NCBI RefSeq assembly: GCF_014193285.1 | Contig: NZ_JACHZE010000011.1 | Coordinates: 99,045-163,044 of the forward strand | Direction of reading: 5' to 3' | From: Atlantibacter sp. RC6 | Lineage (GTDB): Bacteria; Pseudomonadota; Gammaproteobacteria; Enterobacterales; Enterobacteriaceae | DNA: 64,000 nucleotides | In this document: piece after piece, positions 22,147-31,824 of the stretch | How positions within the stretch are numbered: position 1 is the first letter of the stretch | Layout: each line of letters opens with the position of its first letter | The notes under the pieces: generated by a model | Database searches by the model: none | What the model was told of the DNA's origin: nothing | Seen by the model: only the letters and a program-made list of their open reading frames with translations | Program-made: the position numbers and the translations under genes

Positions 22147-24579
22147 ATGAGTGTTTCAGCGCCTGCAGGGGCGAAAGGTCGTCAACTGCATAAATTTGGT
22201 GGTAGTAGCCTTGCGGATGTGAAGTGTTACCAGCGCGTGGCCGGAATTATGGCCGAGTATTCGCAGCCGGACGACATGATGGTGGTTTCCGCCGCAGGCA
22301 GTACAACTAACCAGTTGATCAGTTGGTTGAAACTGAGCCAGACGGATCGCCTGTCCGCCCATCAGGTTCAGCAGGCGCTGCGCCGTTATCAGACCGAATT
22401 AATCAGCGGACTGTTACCCGCCGATAAAGCGGACGCTCTGATTAGCGGCTTTATCCACGATCTGGAGCGCCTGGCGGCGCTGCTCGACGGCACCATTACC
22501 GATGCGGTGTATGCTGAAGTCGTGGGTCACGGCGAGATTTGGTCGGCGCGTTTGATGTCCGCCGTGCTGAATCTCCAGGGCATCGACGCCACCTGGCTGG
22601 ACGCGCGCGAATTTTTACGCGCCGAGCGCAGCGCGCAGCCGCAGGTGGACGAAGGTCTCTCTTACCCTTTACTGCAACAGCTTCTGGCCCAGCATCCCGG
22701 CAAACGTGTCGTGGTGACGGGCTTTATCTGCCGCAATAACGCGGGTGAAACTGTCCTGCTGGGGCGTAACGGCTCTGACTATTCCGCGACCCAAATTGGC
22801 GCGCTGGGCGGTGTTTCCCGCGTCACCATCTGGAGCGACGTGGCGGGCGTTTATAGCGCCGACCCGCGTAAAGTAAAAGACGCCTGCCTGCTGCCGTTAC
22901 TGCGCCTTGATGAAGCCAGCGAACTGGCGCGTCTGGCGGCTCCGGTACTGCACGCCCGTACCCTTCAGCCGGTTTCCGGCAGCGATATCGATTTGCAGCT
23001 GCGGTGCAGCTACAACCCGGAGCAGGGCTCCACGCGCATTGAGCGCGTGTTGGCATCCGGCACCGGCGCGCGCATTGTCACCAGTCATGACGACGTGTGC
23101 CTGATTGAACTGCTGGTCGCGCCGGATCAGGATTTCAAACTGGCGCATCAGGAAACGCTAAGCGTGCTGAAGCGCGCGCAGATCCGTCCGCTGTCGATTG
23201 GCGTTCATCCCGACCGCCGTTTACTGCAACTGTGCTACACCTCAGAAGTGGTCGGCAGCGCATTCAGCACCCTGGAAGCCGCTGCCCTGCCTGGCGAACT
23301 GCGTCTGCGTGAAGGGCTGGCGCTTGTGGCGATGGTGGGCGCAGGCGTGTGCCGCAACCCGCTGCACAGCCACCGCTTCTGGCAACAGTTGAAAGATCAG
23401 CCGGTGGAGTTTATCTGGCAGTCGGAAGAGGGCATCAGCCTGGTGGCCGTGCTGCGCGTCGGCCCTACCGAAAGCCTGATTCAGGGCCTGCACCAGACGC
23501 TGTTCCGCGCCGAGAAGCGCATCGGCCTGATGCTGTTCGGCAAAGGCAATATCGGCTCCCGCTGGCTGGAGCTGTTCGCCCGCGAGCAGGAAACGCTTTC
23601 CGCCCGCACCGGTTTTGAATTTGTCCTGGCCGGCGTGGTGGATAGCCGCCGCAGCCAGCTAAATTATCAGGGGCTGGACGCCAGCCGCGCCCTGGCCTTC
23701 TTTAATGACGAAGCCCAGGATCACGATGAAGAATCACTGTTCCTGTGGATGCGCAACCATCCGTATGACGATTTGGTGGTGCTGGACGTCACGGCAAGCG
23801 AAGAGCTGGCCGATCAGTATCTGGATTTCGCCAGCCACGGTTTCCATGTGATCAGCGCCAACAAGCTGGCGGGTGCCAGCAACAGTAACAAATATCGCCA
23901 AATCCGCGATGCGTTTGCCAAAACGGGCCGTCACTGGTTGTACAACGCCACCGTAGGCGCCGGGCTGCCGGTTAACCATACCGTGCGCGACCTGCGTGAC
24001 AGCGGCGATTCGATTCTGGCCATCAGCGGGATTTTCTCCGGGACGCTCTCCTGGCTGTTTTTGCAGTTTGACGGCAGCGTGCCGTTTACCGACCTGGTGG
24101 ATCAGGCCTGGCAGCAGGGCTTAACCGAGCCAGATCCGCGCGTCGACCTGTCCGGGAAAGACGTGATGCGCAAGCTGGTGATCCTGGCGCGCGAAGCCGG
24201 GTACGACATCGAACCTGACCAGGTGCGCGTCGAGTCGCTGGTGCCGCAGGGCTGCGAAGAGGGATCGGTGGATCACTTCTTCGAGAACGGTGATGCGCTG
24301 AATGACCAGATGGTGCAACGTCTGGAAGCCGCCCGGGAAATAGGGCTGGTGCTGCGCTATGTGGCGCGCTTCGACGCCAATGGCAAAGCGCGCGTCGGCG
24401 TGGAGGCGGTGCGTCCTGAGCATCCGCTGGCGTCGCTGCTGCCGTGCGATAACGTGTTTGCCATCGAAAGCCGCTGGTATCGCGATAACCCGCTGGTGAT
24501 CCGTGGCCCAGGCGCCGGACGCGACGTCACCGCCGGAGCCATTCAGTCCGATCTCAACCGCCTGGCTCAACTGCTGTAA
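22147..24579 (+). CDS. metL: Bifunctional aspartokinase II / homoserine dehydrogenase II
   Basis: Catalyses the first and third steps of the aspartate pathway for methionine. It has 810 residues, as in E. coli. The N-terminal kinase starts HKFGGSSLADVKCYQRVAGI. The central interface region follows at about 300-450. The dehydrogenase has its NAD(P) motif in LMLFGKGNIGSRWLELFA and the signature NATVGAGLPVNHTVRDL. MetL is not feedback-inhibited in E. coli but is repressed by MetJ. Confidence 0.97.
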   Translation: MSVSAPAGAKGRQLHKFGGSSLADVKCYQRVAGIMAEYSQPDDMMVVSAAGSTTNQLISWLKLSQTDRLSAHQVQQALRRYQTELISGLLPADKADALISGFIHDLERLAALLDGTITDAVYAEVVGHGEIWSARLMSAVLNLQGIDATWLDAREFLRAERSAQPQVDEGLSYPLLQQLLAQHPGKRVVVTGFICRNNAGETVLLGRNGSDYSATQIGALGGVSRVTIWSDVAGVYSADPRKVKDACLLPLLRLDEASELARLAAPVLHARTLQPVSGSDIDLQLRCSYNPEQGSTRIERVLASGTGARIVTSHDDVCLIELLVAPDQDFKLAHQETLSVLKRAQIRPLSIGVHPDRRLLQLCYTSEVVGSAFSTLEAAALPGELRLREGLALVAMVGAGVCRNPLHSHRFWQQLKDQPVEFIWQSEEGISLVAVLRVGPTESLIQGLHQTLFRAEKRIGLMLFGKGNIGSRWLELFAREQETLSARTGFEFVLAGVVDSRRSQLNYQGLDASRALAFFNDEAQDHDEESLFLWMRNHPYDDLVVLDVTASEELADQYLDFASHGFHVISANKLAGASNSNKYRQIRDAFAKTGRHWLYNATVGAGLPVNHTVRDLRDSGDSILAISGIFSGTLSWLFLQFDGSVPFTDLVDQAWQQGLTEPDPRVDLSGKDVMRKLVILAREAGYDIEPDQVRVESLVPQGCEEGSVDHFFENGDALNDQMVQRLEAAREIGLVLRYVARFDANGKARVGVEAVRPEHPLASLLPCDNVFAIESRWYRDNPLVIRGPGAGRDVTAGAIQSDLNRLAQLL

Positions 24580-24587
24580 TCTGATAT

Positions 24588-24622
24588 GCGCCTTTTGCCT
24601 CCGCTGGCAAAAGGCGCTTTCT
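24588..24622 (+). terminator. Intrinsic terminator of metBL
   Basis: A 12 bp stem, GCGCCTTTTGCC with GGCAAAAGGCGC, and a six-base loop are followed by TTTCTCTTT. It begins eight bases after the metL stop. Confidence 0.85.
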
Positions 24623-24724
24623 CTTTCTGTGACGCCCCATCCTGAATTTTTTTCACGTTCGTTGAATATTCCTCATTCATTCTGGTGATTTTTCAGTTGA
24701 CGCGATGGCGCTTTTCCGTCATTT

Positions 24725-24756
24725 TTACATCTGGACGTCTAAACGTATAGAAGTCA
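24725..24756 (+). promoter_or_regulatory. Four tandem Met boxes upstream of metF
   Basis: TTACATCT, GGACGTCT, AAACGTAT and AGAAGTCA are contiguous 8-mers matching the MetJ consensus AGACGTCT, best in the second. They end 46 bp before the metF start. Confidence 0.88.
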
Positions 24757-24793
24757 AAAAACACAACAGCCAATAATGACAAGCGAGTGATGA

Positions 24794-25693
<900 letters not shown>

Positions 25694-25703
25694 CATCCTA
25701 AAG

Positions 25704-25733
25704 CATGCCCGGCGCTTCACGCTGCCGGGCATG
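25704..25733. terminator. Hairpin between convergent metF and gldA
   Basis: CATGCCCGGC and GCCGGGCATG form a 10 bp stem with a 10-base loop in the 46 bp gap. The T runs on either side are short, so it is a weak terminator or a 3'-end stabiliser. Confidence 0.5.
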
Positions 25734-25739
25734 GCAAGG

Positions 25740-26843
25740 TTACTGCCAGTTTTTCAAAAAGCCCTGACCGTACTGGTCGGCGACTAACAGCGCGGCATAC
25801 ACCTGCCCGGCTGTCGCGCCGCCCGGCATATTGTGGATGGTTTCCCCGGCAGCGCAGGCGGCTTCAGCGACAATCCGCATTTTGGCGGGAATATCACTGT
25901 TAATATCCAGTTGCGCCAGCGTGATCGGCAATCCCACGGCATGACACAGCGCTGCAACGGTTTCTATCTCTTCCAGCGGCGCGTTTTCCAGTACCAACTG
26001 CACCAGCGTACCGAATGCGACTTTTTCACCATGATAAAAATGATGCGCATCCGGGATAGCGGTTAATCCGTTGTGGATCGCGTGCGCAGCAGCCAGACCG
26101 CCGCTTTCAAAACCCACGCCGCTCAGATAGGTATTGGCTTCCACCACGCGCTCCAGCGCCGGGGTGACCACATGTTGTTGCGCCGCCAGCATCGCTTTTT
26201 CGCCCTGTTCCAGCAGCGTGTTGTAACAGAGTTCCGCCAGGGCCAACGCGGCCTGAGTGCACTGGCCGCCCGCCATCGTGGTTGCGCCGCTGCGTGAACA
26301 GGCGCGCGCCTCGAACCAGGTCGCCAGCGCGTCGCCAATCCCCGCCGCCAGCAGGCGCGCAGGCGCGCCCGCGATGATGGCGGTATCAACGATCACCATG
26401 TTGGGGTTATGCGGCAACAGCAGATAGCGATCAAACTCGCCGTCATCGGTATAAATGACCGACAGAGCGCTGCATGGCGCATCGGTGGAGGCGATAGTGG
26501 GCGCAATCGCCACCGGCACCGCCATGTAATGCGCCAGCGCTTTGGCGGTATCCAGCGTTTTACCGCCGCCGATGCCCAGCACTGCTTTGCAGCGCGCTTT
26601 TTCCGCCAGCGCGCGCAGGCGGTCGATCTCATTCTGCGAACATTCGCCGCCGAAAGGGGCGATGTCAAACGCCAGACCAGCAGCGCTCAGGCTGTTCTGT
26701 AGTTTTTCGCGGGCAAACCCTAAAACGAATTTATCACCGACCACCAGCCAGCGTTCGGCCATGGGTTTCAGGTAATCGCCCAGGCGGTTAAGCACATCGG
26801 CGCCCTGAATATATTTACCCGGTGACTGAATGATGTGATCCAT
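25740..26843 (-). CDS. gldA: NAD-dependent glycerol dehydrogenase / hydroxyacetone reductase
   Basis: Iron-containing-type, zinc-dependent polyol dehydrogenase of 367 residues. The NAD-binding [13 protein letters not shown] lies at about 92-104. The metal-binding histidines lie in [20 protein letters not shown]. It interconverts glycerol with dihydroxyacetone and reduces hydroxyacetone to 1,2-propanediol in E. coli. It is the last gene of the minus-strand ptsA-fsaB-gldA set, 13 bp after fsaB, which ties it to the aldolase product. Confidence 0.95.
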   Translation of the reverse strand: MDHIIQSPGKYIQGADVLNRLGDYLKPMAERWLVVGDKFVLGFAREKLQNSLSAAGLAFDIAPFGGECSQNEIDRLRALAEKARCKAVLGIGGGKTLDTAKALAHYMAVPVAIAPTIASTDAPCSALSVIYTDDGEFDRYLLLPHNPNMVIVDTAIIAGAPARLLAAGIGDALATWFEARACSRSGATTMAGGQCTQAALALAELCYNTLLEQGEKAMLAAQQHVVTPALERVVEANTYLSGVGFESGGLAAAHAIHNGLTAIPDAHHFYHGEKVAFGTLVQLVLENAPLEEIETVAALCHAVGLPITLAQLDINSDIPAKMRIVAEAACAAGETIHNMPGGATAGQVYAALLVADQYGQGFLKNWQ

Positions 26844-26856
26844 ACATCTCCTCCTG

Positions 26857-27519
26857 TTACAGACTTAATTGTCCAAACGCGTTTTTCCAGTCTTGCTCGA
26901 ACTTCTCAATGGCCGATTCTACTGCGGGGGTACCGAGCATTTGTTGCGCGACATCTAAAGGCAGGGTGATGGCTTCGCATCCGGCAAGCAGGCAATCCAG
27001 CGCCTGGCGCGGCGTTTTAAAGCTCGCCGCCAGCACTTTGCAGTGCGGCGCATGCAGTTCAAGCAGGGTTTGCAATTCCCGCACTGTCTGAATGCCGTCG
27101 CCACCCTGAGCATCAACCCGGTTAACGTAAGGGGCGACATAATCCGCGCCCGCCAGCGCCGCCAGCAGCCCTTGCGCAGCGCTGTACACGGCGGTGCCCA
27201 GCGTGGCGATGCCTGTCGACTTCAGTGCCTTAATCGCAGCGAGCCCTTCAGTACTGACAGGGACTTTAACCACGATACCGGGGCAGGCGTTTTCCAGCCG
27301 TTTGGCTTCCTGCACCATGCCTTGCGCATCGCGGCTCATCACCTGGGCAAACAGTTTCCCTCGCCCGCCAAGCGCGTCCTGCAAACGCGGCAATACCTCA
27401 AACAGCGGCGTTTTGCCTGCGGCAATAATGCTGGGATTGGTGGTGACGCCAGCCAGTGGAAAAATGCGCGCCAGACGAGCGACTTCCTGAACGTTGGCGG
27501 TATCTAAATAGAGTTCCAT
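26857..27519 (-). CDS. fsaB: Fructose-6-phosphate aldolase 2
   Basis: Transaldolase-like class I aldolase of 220 residues. The Schiff-base lysine is K85 in [29 protein letters not shown] and [18 protein letters not shown] are characteristic of FsaB/TalC. It splits ketose 6-phosphates, including 1-deoxyfructose 6-phosphate, to glyceraldehyde 3-phosphate plus dihydroxyacetone or hydroxyacetone. It lies 14 bp after ptsA. Confidence 0.95.
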   Translation of the reverse strand: MELYLDTANVQEVARLARIFPLAGVTTNPSIIAAGKTPLFEVLPRLQDALGGRGKLFAQVMSRDAQGMVQEAKRLENACPGIVVKVPVSTEGLAAIKALKSTGIATLGTAVYSAAQGLLAALAGADYVAPYVNRVDAQGGDGIQTVRELQTLLELHAPHCKVLAASFKTPRQALDCLLAGCEAITLPLDVAQQMLGTPAVESAIEKFEQDWKNAFGQLSL

Positions 27520-27533
27520 GATGATTCCTTAGA

Positions 27534-30035
27534 TTAAAGTTCCAGCTCTTTTTGAAGCAGTGATGCGATGGCGTCGGCAGAAGGCGCATTGACCAGCGCA
27601 TTTCTGAACTCTTCATGCATGATGCGGCGTGCGAGACGTGAAAAAATCCGCATATGCTGATCGCCAGCGGCATGTTTGTTCAGCGTCAACATAATGATGA
27701 ACTGCGCCTCTTCGTCACCCCAGAGCACCGGGGCAGGGAGCCGCGCTACGCTGATGGTCGACTGCTCAATATGCTCGGATTTGCTGTGCGGGATGGCGAA
27801 ACTGAAACCGAGCCCGGTTGAAAACACCGCTTCGCGGGCCCACAAATCGGCTTCCAGTTTGCGTGGATAGCGGCAGCGCCCGGCAAGCAGCAGCTTATCG
27901 GTCATGCCTTTCATCACTTCTTCTTTGCTACGCCAGTCATTATCCAGCGAGATACAGGCCGGGGTAATAATCGGCGTGTCGTGAGCCGACATACGGAATT
28001 GCGCCAGCAGATGTTCAACCTCAAGCGAGGTGCGGCACGCCATTGCCTGATTGAGCAACTGGCGGCAGGCGCGGCTATCCAACTGCGCTAAACGCGCTTT
28101 CGCGGCGGGAATGGCTGGCGCGCTCATGCTGATTTCATCCAGCCCCATGCCGACCAGCAGCGGCAGAACCGAACCTTTTGCGCCCAGCTCGCCGCACAAG
28201 CCTATCCATTTACCCTGGCGATGCACCGCCTGCACGGCATAATCCAGCGCCCGCAAAAATGCCGGGTTAAGGCTGTTGTAGTGACGGGTGACTTTGGCGT
28301 TATCGCGGTCGACTGCCAGCAAGTACTGCGTCAGGTCGTTACTGCCGATGCTGAAGAAGTCGATCTCTTCGCAGCACTGGTCGATGATGAACATCACCGA
28401 CGGGACTTCGAGCATAATGCCAAGCGGGATCTTTTCATCAAACGGCGTCTGTTCGTTACGCAACTGCTGTTTGGCTTCTGACAGCTTTTCTTTTACCCAC
28501 AGGATCTCCTCCATGGAAGAGATCATCGGGATCATGATCTTTAACTTACCGTGCGCGGAGGCGCGCAGGATCGCCCGTAGCTGTGTAGAAAATAGCGCTG
28601 AATACTCTTCATAAATACGCACGGCGCGGTAGCCGAGGAAAGGGTTATTTTCCGCGGGGATATTCAGATATTCCACCGGTTTATCGCCGCCGATATCCAT
28701 CGTGCGAACAATAATGCTGCGCCCCTTCGCCGGTTCCAGCGCCTGGCAGAAAATATTATAGAGTTCATCTTCCGACGGGGCGCTGGCGCGATCCATATAG
28801 AGCATTTCGGTGCGGAACAGGCCGACTGACTGCGCGCCGTTATTGAATGCGCCCGGCGCTTCCACGGCATGAGCGATATTGGCGGCCACTTCCATCCTGA
28901 TGCCGTCAGCGGTACAGGCCTCGCGTGTTAGCCACACCTGCTGTTGTTCGCGTAAGGCGGCCTGAGTGCGCGCTTCTTGCTGGTAATAGCGCGTCACCGC
29001 CTCGCTGGCGTTAACCACCACGATTTCTGCGTTGCCATCAATATAGGCCGGCTGATTGTACCAGGGCGCGAGCGCCAGAATATCCACGCCCACCAGGGTA
29101 GGGATATTAAATGAACGCGCAAGGATAACGGTGTGAGAGGTGGTCCCGCCTTTTTCCAGCAACAGTCCTTTAAGCAGGGATTTATCCAGTTCCAGAAACT
29201 GGCTGGGCGTGAGTTCATCCGCAAGGCAGATAGCGGGATGCTTCAGCTGGCCCGGCGCAGGAAAACGCTGCTCGCCATAGATATGCTGGAGCAACTGGAA
29301 ACAGATATCACGCACGTCCAGCGCGCGCTCCTGCAGGTAGCTGCTGTCAGCATTCCTGAATTCGGCGCAAAAGTGATTAGCGCTGTCGATAATCGCTTGC
29401 GCACAGCTCAGGCCCCGGGTCACGCCGGCCAGTAAATGCTGGCGTAACGAGATATCCCGCGCCAGAGAACGATGAGCCTCAAGGATCGCGCTGGTGGTGC
29501 CATCACTGTCAAGCAGCCGCAGCTCGATGCTTTTAATCAGCAGCGCTAAGCCTTTGTCCAGCGCCTGCTGCTCCGCTTCCACGCCGTCCGGCTCAGGCAG
29601 GTTATTAATTTTATTGAGATCCAGCGAGGTTAACGGCGTGAGGATCCCACAGTCGCTACCTGCGCACACGGATTTAGCATGGAACAGGGTTGGGTTCAGG
29701 CGCGTCAGTGATTCGGGAAGCGGCTCGGCGACAGTGATGGCCGGTTGCGCGATGGGTTCGTCGCACAGCGGGAAGGCGTCCCGAAGCCATTTTCCCAACT
29801 GGAGATGGGCCTCTTTTTCGTCACTCCCGGAAATCGTTAACTGGCATGCATCGCCTTTTATCGTCCCGGTGCCAATAATCGCCAGCGCGCTTTTTGCGTC
29901 GCCTTTTCTACCCGTTCGGCTATTTAGCCACTCTATTTGCGCAGCAAACGCATTGCATTGTTTCTCGACATGGCTTGCAGGCCGGGCATGCACGCCATTA
30001 GGCAAATCACAGACAAATTCAATTACCAGAGCCAT
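27534..30035 (-). CDS. ptsA: PTS multiphosphoryl transfer protein (HPr-EI-EIIA fusion)
   Basis: Cytoplasmic phosphorelay protein fusing three PTS modules. An N-terminal HPr domain has its active His in NGVHARPASHVEK. Enzyme I follows, with its phospho-His in GGTTSHTVILARSFNIPT and the PEP-binding barrel. A C-terminal fructose-type EIIA has FAIPHSKSEHIE. The start at 30035, preceded by GGAGAGG, gives 833 residues as in E. coli; six upstream codons are dropped. It should feed phosphate to FrwB/FrwD and FrwC encoded divergently. Confidence 0.95.
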   Translation of the reverse strand: MALVIEFVCDLPNGVHARPASHVEKQCNAFAAQIEWLNSRTGRKGDAKSALAIIGTGTIKGDACQLTISGSDEKEAHLQLGKWLRDAFPLCDEPIAQPAITVAEPLPESLTRLNPTLFHAKSVCAGSDCGILTPLTSLDLNKINNLPEPDGVEAEQQALDKGLALLIKSIELRLLDSDGTTSAILEAHRSLARDISLRQHLLAGVTRGLSCAQAIIDSANHFCAEFRNADSSYLQERALDVRDICFQLLQHIYGEQRFPAPGQLKHPAICLADELTPSQFLELDKSLLKGLLLEKGGTTSHTVILARSFNIPTLVGVDILALAPWYNQPAYIDGNAEIVVVNASEAVTRYYQQEARTQAALREQQQVWLTREACTADGIRMEVAANIAHAVEAPGAFNNGAQSVGLFRTEMLYMDRASAPSEDELYNIFCQALEPAKGRSIIVRTMDIGGDKPVEYLNIPAENNPFLGYRAVRIYEEYSALFSTQLRAILRASAHGKLKIMIPMISSMEEILWVKEKLSEAKQQLRNEQTPFDEKIPLGIMLEVPSVMFIIDQCCEEIDFFSIGSNDLTQYLLAVDRDNAKVTRHYNSLNPAFLRALDYAVQAVHRQGKWIGLCGELGAKGSVLPLLVGMGLDEISMSAPAIPAAKARLAQLDSRACRQLLNQAMACRTSLEVEHLLAQFRMSAHDTPIITPACISLDNDWRSKEEVMKGMTDKLLLAGRCRYPRKLEADLWAREAVFSTGLGFSFAIPHSKSEHIEQSTISVARLPAPVLWGDEEAQFIIMLTLNKHAAGDQHMRIFSRLARRIMHEEFRNALVNAPSADAIASLLQKELEL

Positions 30036-30347
30036 TAGCCTCTCCTGATTCATTCATGCTTTGGGCAACAGAATAAAGGCGTATTACGACAGGCCGCCAC
30101 GCGACAAAACTGCCAAAAACTGGATTTATGTAAGATGAGCGCCAAAGTGAGAACTGACTCACATGGCCGTTCATTTCTGTCTCTTTTCTGAATTTACTGC
30201 GACATTTGAGGCGGATCGCATTTTTTATCCGATGGTACAAAAATCCAGTAAATGGCTTTTTTATCCACTGTCTGCGCCACCAGCGATTGTCTATTGTTTG
30301 CCGCATTACCTTCGTGGATGGAGGTGACGCAAACCCAGGAGCGACCT
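30036..30347. promoter_or_regulatory. ptsA-frwC divergent control region
   Basis: This 312 bp gap separates the two arms of the Frw locus. GTGAGAACTGACTCAC at 30147-30162 is an inverted repeat (5-6-5). Its arms are two bases too far apart for a CRP site, so it is a candidate operator for another regulator, possibly YijO. Two AT-rich tracts at about 30218-30230 and 30258-30265 may belong to promoters. I could not fix the start points. Confidence 0.4.
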
Positions 30348-31427
30348 ATGAAAGAACTGGTGCATATTCTTAAGAACACCCGCCAGCATTTAATGACAGG
30401 GGTATCACATATGATCCCCTTTGTGGTTGCGGGCGGCATATTGCTTGCGGTTTCTGTGATGCTTTACGGCAAAGGCGCGGTGCCGGACCCGTTGACTGAC
30501 CCAAACCTGAAAAAGCTGTTTGATATCGGCGTTGCCGGGCTAACGCTAATGGTGCCGTTTCTGGCCGCGTATATCGGCTATTCCATTGCCGACCGCTCAG
30601 CCCTTGCGCCCTGCGCCATTGGCGCCTGGGTCGGCAATAGCTTTGGAGCGGGCTTCTTCGGTGCCATCATCGCCGGGATTGTCGGCGGTATCGTGATCCA
30701 CTACCTGAAAAAAATCCCTGTACCGAAAGTACTGCGTTCGGTAATGCCTATCTTCGTTATTCCCATCATTGGCACATTTATCACGGCGGGCGTGATGATG
30801 TGGGGACTGGGCGAGCCTGTCGGCGCGCTTACTGTGAGCCTGACCCAGTGGTTGCAGGGAATGCAACAGGGCAGCGTGATCATGCTTGCCGTCATTATGG
30901 GCCTGATGCTGGCCTTTGATATGGGTGGGCCGGTTAATAAAGTGGCTTATGCCTTTATGTTGATTTGCGTTGCGCAGGGCGTGTACGGCGTGGTGGCAAT
31001 TGCTGCCGTTGGGATTTGCGTGCCGCCGCTTGGCCTGGGATTGGCAACGCTGATTAACCGTAAAAATTTTAGCGACGAAGAGCGCGAAGCGGGCAAAGCC
31101 GCCATGGTAATGGGCTGCGTTGGCGTGACGGAGGGCGCTATCCCGTTCGCTGCTGCCGATCCGCTGCGCGTTATTCCGTCGATCATGCTGGGTTCCGTAT
31201 GCGGTACGGTGACTGCGGCATTACTGGGTGCGAAATGCTATGCCGGCTGGGGTGGGTTGATCGTTCTGCCCGTGGTAGAGGGAAAACTGGGCTATATCGC
31301 TGCCGTTATCGTCGGCGCGCTGGTCACCGCGCTGGCGGTCAACCTTCTGAAAAGCCTGGCGCGCAAAAACAAACCTCAGTCCATCGAGACTCAGGACGAC
31401 CTTGACTTAGATTTTGAAATCAACTGA
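30348..31427 (+). CDS. frwC: PTS fructose-like permease IIC component
   Basis: Inner-membrane sugar channel of a fructose-family PTS. It has 359 residues from the ATG preceded by AGGAGC, matching E. coli FrwC in length and ending DDLDLDFEIN. About ten membrane segments are visible. FDMGGPVNKVAYAF and CVGVTEGAIPFAAADPLR are the conserved EIIC substrate motifs. No fused IIA or IIB domain is present; these are supplied by PtsA, FrwB and FrwD. The 32-codon upstream extension is not conserved. Confidence 0.94.
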   Translation: MKELVHILKNTRQHLMTGVSHMIPFVVAGGILLAVSVMLYGKGAVPDPLTDPNLKKLFDIGVAGLTLMVPFLAAYIGYSIADRSALAPCAIGAWVGNSFGAGFFGAIIAGIVGGIVIHYLKKIPVPKVLRSVMPIFVIPIIGTFITAGVMMWGLGEPVGALTVSLTQWLQGMQQGSVIMLAVIMGLMLAFDMGGPVNKVAYAFMLICVAQGVYGVVAIAAVGICVPPLGLGLATLINRKNFSDEEREAGKAAMVMGCVGVTEGAIPFAAADPLRVIPSIMLGSVCGTVTAALLGAKCYAGWGGLIVLPVVEGKLGYIAAVIVGALVTALAVNLLKSLARKNKPQSIETQDDLDLDFEIN

Positions 31428-31446
31428 TTAAAAAAGGAATTTAACC

Positions 31447-31767
31447 ATGACATCAATTGTAGCTGTTACTGCTTGCCCTTCCGGCGTCGCACATACCTAT
31501 ATGGCCGCCGAGGCGCTGGAAAGCGCAGCCAAAGCGAAGGGCTGGAATGTGAAAGTTGAAACGCAGGGCTCTATCGGGCTGGAAAATGAGTTGAGCGCAG
31601 AAGACATTGCGCAGGCGGATATTGTGGTGCTGACCAAAGATATCGGCATCAAATTTGAGGAGCGTTTCGCGGGTAAAACCATTGTCAGAGTGAATATTAG
31701 CGACGCCGTGAAACGGGCGGCAGCCATTATGAGCAAGATCGAATCCCACCTGGCGCAAGCCGTCTGA
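31447..31767 (+). CDS. frwB: PTS fructose-like EIIB component 1
   Basis: A 106-residue cytoplasmic phosphocarrier. The phosphorylated Cys is C10 in VTACPSGVAHTYMAAEALE, and KVETQGSIGLENEL follows as in all fructose EIIB domains. It passes phosphate from the EIIA domain of PtsA to the sugar at FrwC. AAGGA precedes the start and it lies 19 bp after frwC. Confidence 0.95.
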   Translation: MTSIVAVTACPSGVAHTYMAAEALESAAKAKGWNVKVETQGSIGLENELSAEDIAQADIVVLTKDIGIKFEERFAGKTIVRVNISDAVKRAAAIMSKIESHLAQAV

Positions 31768-31824
31768 TGTCCCAACCCGCTCTTCGGAGCGGGTGCTTTC
31801 ATTACCCACTGACCGGAGTTCCTC

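Noticed and set aside
30147..30162. CRP site reading of GTGAGAACTGACTCAC
   Set aside because: CRP needs TGTGA-N6-TCACA. Here GTGA and TCAC are separated by eight bases, so the spacing is wrong.
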